From positions 1 to 5,034 of the forward strand of contig JAISYY010000399.1 in assembly GCA_031269635.1 (NCBI GenBank): DNA of 5,034 nt. The letters run 5' to 3'. The notes under the pieces were generated by a model. The model was not told the DNA's origin, did not search any database, and was given only the letters and a program-made list of their open reading frames with translations. Below, one piece after another: positions 1-5,034 of the stretch; positions within the stretch are counted from its first letter, which is position 1, and each line of letters opens with the position of its first letter. A program made the translations under genes and the position numbers. This DNA is from Tannerella sp. (GTDB taxonomy: Bacteria; Bacteroidota; Bacteroidia; Bacteroidales; Tannerellaceae).

Positions 1-492
1 CGCAGCGCATTTTACGATACGCCTGACGCCGGACTGACGTTCGCATCGCATTTTACGATGTGACGGATTTAGCACCGAAATACGCAGCGCTTTTTACGAT
101 ACGCCGGACGCCGGCCGGACGTTCGTATCGCATTTTACGATGTGCCGGATTTAGCACCGAAATATGCAGCGCGTTTTACGATACGCCGGACGCCGGCCGG
201 ACGTTCGTATTGCATTTTTCGATGTGCCGGATTTAGCACCGAAATACGCAGCGCATTTTACGATACGCCGGACGCCGGCCGAACGTTCGCACCGCATTTT
301 ACGATGTGCCTGATTTAGCACCGAAATACGCAGCGTATTTTACGATACGCCGGACGCCGGCCGGACGTTCGCACCGCATTTTACGATGTGCCTGATTTAG
401 CACCGAAATACGCAACGCGTTTTACGATGTGCCGGACGCCGGTCGGACGTTCGCACGGCTATTTACGATGCGCCGGATTTGGCACGGAAGTA
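1..492. repeat. Homogeneous left block: six 82-bp A/B dimers (units 1-12)
   Basis: This block is six consecutive A/B dimers starting at 1, 83, 165, 247, 329 and 411. Units 8 (288-328) and 10 (370-410) are identical over 41 bases, and dimers 247-328 and 329-410 differ at only two positions. Dimers 83-164 and 165-246 differ at four. Neighbouring dimers being most alike suggests recent duplication of the 82-bp pair rather than of single units. Type A units here carry GCCGGACGCCGGC at unit positions 21-33, a 5-bp stem with a 3-base loop. Type B units carry GATTTAGCACCGAAATA at their right end. The last dimer (411-492) is already intermediate towards the right-hand block. Confidence 0.9.
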
Positions 493-697
493 CGCAGGGC
501 CTTTTCCAAAGTGTTGGATGCGGCCTGAAAATATGCAGAGCGTTTTATGATGCGTCGGACGCCGTCAAAACGTACGCAGAGCCTTTTCCAAAGTGTTGGA
601 TGCGGCTTGGAAATACGTAGCGCGTTTTACGATGCACCGGACGCCGTTAAAACGTACGCAGAGCCTTTTCCAAAGTATTGGATGTGGCTTGGAAATA
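493..697. repeat. Diverged middle block with a distinct B subtype (units 13-17)
   Basis: Units 13 (493-533), 15 (575-615) and 17 (657-697) form a separate B subtype. Instead of the usual TTTTACGAT core they have TTTTCCAAAGTGTTGGAT (unit 17 has ATTGG), which contains a short inverted repeat TCCAA-AGTG-TTGGA. They alternate with A-type units 14 and 16, which carry a run of four A near position 35 in place of CCGGCCGG. Units 15 and 17 differ at two positions; 14 and 16 differ at about seven. The 41-bp length is kept throughout. Unit 13 follows another B unit directly, so the A/B register slips at 492/493. Confidence 0.85.
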
Positions 698-902
698 TGC
701 AGCGCGTTTTACGATGCGCAGGACGCCGGTCGGACGTTCGCACAGCCTTTCACGATGCACCGGATGCGGCCTGGAAATATGCAGCGCGTTTTACGATGCG
801 CCGGACGCCGGCCGGACGTTCGCACAGCATTTTACGATGCGCAGGATTCGGCACGGAAGTGCGCGTGGCGTTTTCTGACGTGTCGGATTCTGTCCGGGAG
901 TA
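698..902. repeat. Right-edge block of the array (units 18-22)
   Basis: Units start at 698, 739, 780, 821 and 862. Units 18 and 20 return to a near-canonical A type, including the GC-rich part at unit positions 28-39. Units 19 and 21 are mixed B types. Unit 22 (862-902) is the most diverged of the set but keeps TTTT, CGGAT and the final GTA at the right places. Divergence rising towards the flank is the usual pattern at the edge of a tandem array, where homogenisation by unequal exchange is weakest. All three plus-strand frames lack stop codons from about 621 to 875, but I see no start signal or frame-consistent repeat to support a gene. Confidence 0.85.
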
Positions 903-943
903 AGCGGAATGTCTTCCGGGGCAGGGGATTTTGGGTCGGCGTC
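903..943. repeat. Possible decayed 23rd unit of the 41-bp array
   Basis: Aligned without gaps, this stretch matches unit 22 at 21 of 41 positions (my hand count). Retained positions include GT at 9-10, the block of G and T around 12-16, and GGATT at 24-28. That is more than expected by chance but far below the similarity among units 1-22. It may be an eroded terminal unit, or unrelated sequence of similar composition. The next 41 bases show no convincing match, so the array ends here at the latest. Confidence 0.4.
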
Positions 944-951
944 ATCGGGTT

Positions 952-1039
952 GAGGAGACAGGTTGGGAACGGTCTATGTGAAAAGCGTGAAGAAAAAACG
1001 GGCTGTTTTTTATCCTTAAAACTGTTTCCCTGTCTCCTC
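952..1039. repeat. Imperfect inverted repeat (large stem-loop) in the operon's 3' region
   Basis: GAGGAGACAGG at 952-962 is the exact reverse complement of CCTGTCTCCTC at 1029-1039. Allowing a four-base bulge (961-964) and a one-base bulge, the inner part also pairs: GGGAACGGT at 965-973 with ACTGTTTCCC at 1021-1030. The stem encloses about 47 bases, including the small A/T hairpin at 993-1011. It lies just downstream of the lipoprotein stop codon on the minus strand, so it would form in the 3' untranslated part of the operon transcript. No T-tract follows the outer stem on either strand, so it is more likely a stability element than a terminator. Confidence 0.5.
993..1011 (-). terminator. 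Candidate intrinsic terminator of the leftward operon
   Basis: On the minus strand the sequence reads AAAAAAC-AGCCC-GTTTTTT followed by CTTC. This is a perfect 7-bp stem with a 5-base loop whose 3' arm doubles as a U-tract. It lies about 80-100 bases after the lipoprotein stop codon and is the only U-tract hairpin in that interval. The stem has a single G-C pair, so it is weak by classical standards. The palindrome is symmetric and could also act for transcription entering from the left. Confidence 0.4.
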
Positions 1040-1054
1040 CCCCCTACCCCACCC
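1028..1054 (-). other. G-rich stretch with possible quadruplex potential
   Basis: Reading the minus strand from 1054 to 1028 gives G-runs of 3, 4, 6 and 3, separated by 1, 2 and 8 bases. The last spacer is one base longer than the usual seven-base limit for a G-quadruplex motif, so this is a borderline candidate. It sits in the 3' untranslated region of the lipoprotein transcript and overlaps the right arm of the inverted repeat at 1021-1039, so the two structures would be mutually exclusive. Confidence 0.35.
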
Positions 1055-1073
1055 GGCAGTGATGGCGCCTTTG
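1049..1073 (-). pseudogene. Short vestige of a lipoprotein-gene 3' end
   Basis: Two stretches here repeat the end of the adjacent lipoprotein gene in the same order. The 12 bases at 1049-1060 equal 1104-1115, and the 13 bases at 1061-1073 match 1134-1146 at 12 positions. The copy lacks the 18 bases (1116-1133) present in the gene, exactly six codons. Read on the minus strand it encodes KGAITAGW, against KGAV...TAGW in the intact gene with PADNDW between. It may be the remnant of a decayed paralogue or a local duplication followed by deletion. It is in a different frame from the lipoprotein stop, so it is not a read-through tail. Chance similarity cannot be fully excluded. Confidence 0.4.
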
Positions 1074-1091
1074 CAAATCCGTTTATCAGGA

Positions 1092-2342
1092 CTATTTCTT
1101 TGTCCACCCGGCAGTCCAGTCGTTGTCGGCGGGGACGGCGCCTTTGTAGTTCGTGGAGGTGAAGAAAGCATCGGAGGCGGAAAGGTTGATTCCACCGCTG
1201 ATAACCCCGATATAACCGCCGGTGAAGTCGATGCTTTGGTCTATGGCGTTGCCGGTTTTGGTGTCCAGCGCAAGGTTGGAGATACTGCCTTCGTAAGCAA
1301 AAGCCTTGTCGGCCCAGAGATGTTCGACGACGGACGTTCCGTTGATGAAACTCTGTTCCGTTTCGGCCGTAGCGACGGTTAGCGAAGTAGGTTTGCCTTT
1401 TACCAGCACGTTATAAAGTTTAATATTGGTTCCGGCACGCAGGCGGATGCCTCGTTTCTGGGCGTTGCTGTCGTTGTTGCCGACCAGTGTCAGGTTCGAC
1501 AGTGTAGGGCGTGAGACGGGAGTGTTGCCGAAGTTATCTTCGCGGTTGTCGGCTTCGATCAGGCAGTCGCCGTTGGCCGTACCGTCGGTGCCGGGAGCCG
1601 TCGGGTCCTGTATGGCTACCCAGAACTGCCCTTTGCCAATCCAGCCGTCCGTCCAGTCGAACGAATCGTCCTCGCTGTGTGTCGACACTAAGTAGCGGGC
1701 GTTCACCGTCCCGCCGAACCATTCGAACCCGTCGTCCGAGCCTTTATACGTCTGGATGTATTCAATGGTAGTCCCGCTGCCGACGCCGTACATTGTCAGC
1801 CCGTTGGATTCCTTCGTTTCACTAAAGGCGAAACCCGTGTACTCGAGGCGCACGTAGCGTAATGTCCCCGAATTGTCGTCAGCTGCCGTTCCGCCGAACG
1901 AGGCGTCGCCAATCTCGGACTTGCCCGTTCCGCCGGAGAGGTTTATCGGCGCTCTGCCGCAGATATGCACGCCTCCCCACGCTCCGGGCTGCTGGCGGGT
2001 GGATGTCATCACGACCGGACGGTCTTTCGTTCCGTTAGCGTTGATCTCCCCGCCCTGTTCAATGATAATATAATCCGGTTGCCCGTCGATCGTACGTGTC
2101 GCCTCAATCGTCACGCCTTCTTCAATAATCAGGTTGCCGCCGCTTTTCACCTGGTAGCCGCCGATAAGTTCGTACGTATTCCCCGCTTTGAGCGTTCTTT
2201 CGTTCGTCAGTTCACCTTTCAAAATAAACTCGTCAGGATTCGGTTTGGGTTCCGGATCATCCTTGTCGCCGCAAGCGGCAAATCCATTCAACATGGCTGT
2301 CATCGCCAGTACGTAATTGATTTTTTCAAAAAACTTTTTCAT
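1092..2342 (-). CDS. Predicted surface-exposed lipoprotein with beta-helix-like repeats, partner of the TonB-dependent receptor
   Basis: The protein has 416 residues. It begins with a lipoprotein signal peptide: KK at 2-3, a hydrophobic stretch around 10-23, and cysteine 24 in GFAAC. F at -3 is not the commonest lipobox residue. After the cysteine comes GDKDDPEPKP, an acidic segment like the lipoprotein export signal that sends Bacteroidota lipoproteins to the cell surface. Residues about 39-130 contain rung-like repeats (NLIIEEGVTIEAT, YIIIEQGGEINANGT) suggesting a right-handed beta-helix, then WGGVHICGRAPIN (122-134). Acidic/aromatic motifs follow: GSDDGFEWFGG (201-211) and HSEDDSFDWTDGW (222-234), possibly metal or ligand loops (inference). 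The protein ends NDWTAGWTKK, with no type IX secretion C-terminal domain. Its ATG lies 24 bases after the receptor stop, so the two are probably co-transcribed. There is no Shine-Dalgarno sequence, only AT-rich DNA, normal for this phylum. I recall homologues mostly as hypothetical proteins beside TonB receptors; substrate unknown. It is not a SusD-type protein by sequence. Confidence 0.85.
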   Translation of the reverse strand: MKKFFEKINYVLAMTAMLNGFAACGDKDDPEPKPNPDEFILKGELTNERTLKAGNTYELIGGYQVKSGGNLIIEEGVTIEATRTIDGQPDYIIIEQGGEINANGTKDRPVVMTSTRQQPGAWGGVHICGRAPINLSGGTGKSEIGDASFGGTAADDNSGTLRYVRLEYTGFAFSETKESNGLTMYGVGSGTTIEYIQTYKGSDDGFEWFGGTVNARYLVSTHSEDDSFDWTDGWIGKGQFWVAIQDPTAPGTDGTANGDCLIEADNREDNFGNTPVSRPTLSNLTLVGNNDSNAQKRGIRLRAGTNIKLYNVLVKGKPTSLTVATAETEQSFINGTSVVEHLWADKAFAYEGSISNLALDTKTGNAIDQSIDFTGGYIGVISGGINLSASDAFFTSTNYKGAVPADNDWTAGWTKK

Positions 2343-2366
2343 AATTATTCAGTTTAAAATATATAA

Positions 2367-5034
2367 TTAAAAATCCATGGAAAACCCGATGCCGATATCC
2401 AATCCCTTGCGGAAATATTCTACCGTTTCCGTTTTTCCCGTATTCTTTATCTTTTGCGTAAATCTATGTTCGGGGTTAAGCAGGTTCTTGCCCTGCAATT
2501 TCACTTTCATCCCTTTGCCGAAAGTATAGGAAGCGATGAAATCCAGCGAGTGTACGGCTTCCTCAATCACGTTGCTCACCCCGTTGATGCCGACCGAATG
2601 GATGCGGGGGCCTTGCAGGTTGTAAACGGCCGAGAGCGACAACGGTTTTTCGTTGCCCCAGGCCGGTGAGTAATTCACGTCGAGGTTGGCCAAATAAGGC
2701 GATGCCCCCTGCAACGGCCTTGTCCGGTCCGTATATAACCCTTTTTCGGGCAGGGATATGCGGGTGAAAATATACGAAGCATTGAAATCGACTTTCAGGC
2801 TTTTCGTTAATTGCCGGCGTATTTCGACCTCGGCGCCGGCCACGTTCCCTTTTTCTACGTTCCGGAAACTCTGTATGAGCGATCCGGAATATTCCTGGAC
2901 ACGTTCAATCGGCGTTTCAAGGTATTTGTAGTAAACGCCGAACGAATACATGTCGCCGAATCCGTGGAAGAGTTCATACCGCAGGTCGAGGTTGTAATTA
3001 TATCCGTTCGTAATATGCTCGTAGCCCCGGATCGTAGCGCCGCCGTACGATTCCTTGTACTCGAAAGGCGCCATTTCCAGGAAAGAAGGTCGCGTGACGG
3101 TGCGCGAAAGCCCCAAACGAAGATTCCCGTTCCTGTTTACATTATATTTAAGATTCACGGCCGGGAACAAATTATCCGTCGCCAGCGCCACATGCCGTTC
3201 TTCGGCAGCATCCGTCCAAAACCTCACATGTTGCCTGGAATGTTCGTAGCGCAGGCCAAGGGCGACAAGCAGCCGCGAGGCCGGATAGTACTCCGCCTCC
3301 GCAAATGCGGCATAGATATCCATTCCCGCATAGTATTTGTTGCGCGGCAGCGAGTTCTTGTTGACCGTGAGCGTTCCGTTTGCCATGTTGTCGTAATTGA
3401 GGTAACCGTCCGTATCGTAAATGCCGTCTATTTGCGGGGAGATATTTTTCAAATTGTAATAGAAATTCGACGAATAGAAATCCCGCATCTTACTGCGCAC
3501 GGCGCCGCCCACGCGGATAAAACCGCGCTGTGATTCATTCTCTCCCAATATATATTTAATTTTCAGATCCCCGTTCCATTCATCTTCGAATAACTCTCCG
3601 AAATAGCGCATCGTTTCCTGTTGATTGAGTTTAAAGAGCGAGAGGCTGTTATTCCCGTTATGCGTGAACATCACCTGGCGGCGGTCAGGTTCGTCGCTGT
3701 TCGTACGGCCGTAGGAAACCTGCCAGTCCGTAAACCATTTGTCCCGCAGCAGTTCATGCTTTCCCGTCAACTGGTTGTTAAACAGTTTGTAGGAATGATA
3801 CACGCTGTTACTCCCGATCAGTTCTATTCCTTCGGCGTCAACTCCTTCGCGGCGCATATAATTATCCTCCGTATTGTTGATAAGCATTATGTTATAAGAC
3901 AGGCGGCCGGTTTTCCCAAGCGTATAGCCGGTCTGCCCTAACAGGGTCGCCGTCGTTTCGTAAATATAGTTGTCGTACCGGTATTCGTCGCGAATGACGC
4001 CCTGGGCATTAATTGTCGAAACGTAAGCATCCCTGTGCCGCGTATAGTCATTATTGAAACCGGCAGCCAGCAAAACGTTCAACTTTTGGCTGCCCACATT
4101 CCACGTCTTACCCACACCGAAATCCAGGCCGAGGGTGGGGAGCGCCGTTTTTTTACCGACGGAAAAGCCCGTTTGAAAAGGATTATTCGTCCGTTGCCAG
4201 CCTTCAAACCTGTCCGCCGTCATGTCCTTTATGTTTTTGTTCAACTTAAGTCCGTTGCTTATGCCGAGGAAAGGGATGCCTGCACCGGTTTTATCCGAAG
4301 AATAAAAGTCGGAGAATAAAATATTCGTCTTCCCACCGGCCGAAATACCGAAGGTAAGGTAATCCTTCCCGATGTGTTCTTTCGTATCCACGTTTATGTG
4401 AGCGCCGGAATAATCGCCGAAGACCGACGGCTGGTAAACCTTATTGACGGATATGTTCTTAACGATCGACGTCGGGAACAGCGTCAGCGGAATCAGCTTG
4501 TTATCGGGATTGGGCGATGCAATGGGAAAACCGTTCAGGGAAGTCATGCTGTACCGGTCGCCCAGTCCGCGGACATAAACTTTGCTGTTTCCCTCCATAG
4601 ATATCCCGGTTACTTTTTTGATTCCGTCGGCGACGGTCGAAAGCCCTTTTAGCGACATCTCTTTCGCCCCCAGGTTCTCGACAGCGACCGTAGCCTGCTG
4701 CCGCTCTATCATCAATGCTTTCTCCGCCTCCATGTCCATCCGCGCTACGACCATGACTTCGCCGAGGTCCTGCGTCGTTTCTTTCAAGTCGATGTCGAGG
4801 ATCACCGGCGCGTCCTTTTTGATTTCAATGCCGGTTATTTCGAGCGTGGCATAAGAAACGTAGGAGGCAACCACCGTATATGTACCCACAGGCAGGGTCA
4901 TGGCGTAATTCCCGTCCATGTCGCTAACGACACCTTTGTTGGGTATTTCCTTTATGACGATGCTTGCCCCGGCGAGTGTTTCCTGTGTTCGCCCGTCAAC
5001 AATTTTCCCTTTCAGTATCCCCTCCCGGGCGAAA
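2367..5034 (-). CDS. TonB-dependent outer-membrane receptor (start beyond the window)
   Basis: The frame is open from the TAA at 2367-2369 to the right edge, giving 888 visible residues. The methionine at 4919 is internal: the 38 codons upstream (GILKGKIVDGRTQETLAGA...) are the start of a carboxypeptidase-regulatory-like domain that continues through GTYTVVASYVSYATLEI. The true start and signal peptide lie outside. Visible residues, counted from 5033: regulatory-like domain about 5-85; EVMVVAR at 92-98, a possible TonB-box-like segment; plug domain about 113-220 with VRGLGDRY at 154-161 and NPDNK; then a beta-barrel rich in alternating aromatic strands, ending GIGFSMDF with the terminal phenylalanine typical of outer-membrane barrels. 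The family imports bulky ligands across the outer membrane using TonB-ExbBD energy. The VRGLGDRY plug variant differs from SusC/RagA receptors, and I see no SusC signature. It is the first visible gene of the operon and is followed after 24 bases by the lipoprotein. The ligand cannot be inferred. No frameshift or premature stop is seen. Confidence 0.93.
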   Translation of the reverse strand, partial: FAREGILKGKIVDGRTQETLAGASIVIKEIPNKGVVSDMDGNYAMTLPVGTYTVVASYVSYATLEITGIEIKKDAPVILDIDLKETTQDLGEVMVVARMDMEAEKALMIERQQATVAVENLGAKEMSLKGLSTVADGIKKVTGISMEGNSKVYVRGLGDRYSMTSLNGFPIASPNPDNKLIPLTLFPTSIVKNISVNKVYQPSVFGDYSGAHINVDTKEHIGKDYLTFGISAGGKTNILFSDFYSSDKTGAGIPFLGISNGLKLNKNIKDMTADRFEGWQRTNNPFQTGFSVGKKTALPTLGLDFGVGKTWNVGSQKLNVLLAAGFNNDYTRHRDAYVSTINAQGVIRDEYRYDNYIYETTATLLGQTGYTLGKTGRLSYNIMLINNTEDNYMRREGVDAEGIELIGSNSVYHSYKLFNNQLTGKHELLRDKWFTDWQVSYGRTNSDEPDRRQVMFTHNGNNSLSLFKLNQQETMRYFGELFEDEWNGDLKIKYILGENESQRGFIRVGGAVRSKMRDFYSSNFYYNLKNISPQIDGIYDTDGYLNYDNMANGTLTVNKNSLPRNKYYAGMDIYAAFAEAEYYPASRLLVALGLRYEHSRQHVRFWTDAAEERHVALATDNLFPAVNLKYNVNRNGNLRLGLSRTVTRPSFLEMAPFEYKESYGGATIRGYEHITNGYNYNLDLRYELFHGFGDMYSFGVYYKYLETPIERVQEYSGSLIQSFRNVEKGNVAGAEVEIRRQLTKSLKVDFNASYIFTRISLPEKGLYTDRTRPLQGASPYLANLDVNYSPAWGNEKPLSLSAVYNLQGPRIHSVGINGVSNVIEEAVHSLDFIASYTFGKGMKVKLQGKNLLNPEHRFTQKIKNTGKTETVEYFRKGLDIGIGFSMDF

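Larger units (their letters stand above)
1..902. repeat. Tandem array of 22 units of exactly 41 bp, running off the left edge
   Basis: Cutting the sequence every 41 bases from position 1 gives 22 alignable units without a single indel. Nearly every unit begins with CGCA, TGCA or CGTA, has TTTT at unit positions 10-13 (unit 12 has ATTT, unit 19 TTTC in the block) and an invariant GA at positions 25-26. Two types alternate. Type A has C at position 27 and usually ends GTT or GTA; type B has T at position 27 and usually ends ATA. A/B pairs form an 82-bp higher-order repeat. Type A: units 1, 3, 5, 7, 9, 11, 14, 16, 18, 20; all others are type B. Because 41 is not a multiple of three, each new unit shifts the reading frame, so this is not an ordinary protein repeat. 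There are no unique spacers, so it is not a CRISPR array. The function is unknown; the array begins outside the window. Confidence 0.95.

Noticed and set aside
1..902. CRISPR array
   Set aside because: Units are contiguous and similar over their whole length; there are no unique spacers between short conserved repeats and no cas gene in view.
1..902. Iterons of a replication origin or a plasmid partition site
   Set aside because: Direct repeats with rigid spacing made me consider it, but no replication or partition gene is in the window and the units are longer and more numerous than typical iterons. It remains untestable here.
832..1107. Minus-strand open frame of 91 codons overlapping the lipoprotein 3' end
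   Set aside because: It crosses the candidate terminator and the repeat-array edge, its start lies inside the lipoprotein gene, and the translation shows no recognisable features.
429..1162. Overlapping plus-strand open frames through the repeat array (429-620, 547-903, 593-1162, 678-878)
   Set aside because: The 41-bp period shifts the frame at each unit, so the same DNA is read in three ways within one frame. Openness in all three frames at once (about 621-875) fits composition and repetition, not coding. No start signal or recognisable domain; the 593-1162 frame also runs antisense into the lipoprotein gene.
1092..1330. Type IX secretion sorting domain at the lipoprotein C-terminus
   Set aside because: The protein ends NDWTAGWTKK without the roughly 70-residue Ig-like sorting domain, and it carries a lipoprotein signal instead.
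2343..2380. Internal promoter before the lipoprotein gene (minus-strand TATATTTT, close to the Bacteroides -7 consensus TAnnTTTG)
   Set aside because: The last base of the consensus is missing, no clear TTTG -33 element is found at the right distance, and the region is AT-rich, so a match is expected by chance. Co-transcription from upstream is simpler.
2454..4854. Plus-strand open frames inside the receptor gene, up to 240 codons (2811-3533)
   Set aside because: They lie antisense to a well-supported coding region and their translations show no recognisable domain; they are shadows of the receptor gene.
2367..4919. Receptor gene starting at the ATG at 4919
   Set aside because: That start would cut the regulatory-like domain in half and leave no signal peptide. 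The upstream 38 codons are open and match the domain, so the start is beyond the window.

Overview
The window looks like a piece of a Bacteroidota genome, most likely order Bacteroidales. The evidence is a TonB-dependent receptor with an N-terminal carboxypeptidase-regulatory-like domain, an adjacent lipoprotein with an acidic lipoprotein-export signal right after the lipobox cysteine, no Shine-Dalgarno sequence before the lipoprotein start, and an AT-rich intergenic gap. G+C is near 50% by eye, higher than typical Bacteroides. Tannerellaceae-like or other higher-GC Bacteroidales would fit, but the genus cannot be fixed from this sequence.

Layout, left to right. Positions 1-902 are a non-coding tandem array of 22 head-to-tail units, each exactly 41 bp with no indels, running off the left edge. 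Two unit types alternate, making an 82-bp higher-order repeat. The left part is homogeneous; the right part is diverged and ends in a possible decayed 23rd unit (903-943). Positions 944-1091 hold no gene. They contain an imperfect inverted repeat enclosing a small A/T hairpin (candidate terminator for the leftward operon), a G-rich stretch on the minus strand, and a short copy of the lipoprotein gene's 3' end lacking six codons.

Positions 1092-5034 are a leftward (minus-strand) operon. The upstream gene (2367 to beyond the right edge) encodes a TonB-dependent outer-membrane receptor whose start lies outside the window. After a 24-bp gap comes a 416-residue predicted surface lipoprotein with beta-helix-like repeats and acidic/aromatic motifs (1092-2342). 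The pair resembles SusC/SusD-type arrangements in logic, a TonB-driven channel plus a surface-exposed partner, but the lipoprotein is not recognisably SusD and the receptor lacks obvious SusC hallmarks. The substrate cannot be deduced.

The best candidate for something undescribed is the 41-bp array: rigid length, alternating subtypes, a register slip, and no reading frame compatible with its period. Next is the receptor/beta-helix lipoprotein pair of unknown substrate.
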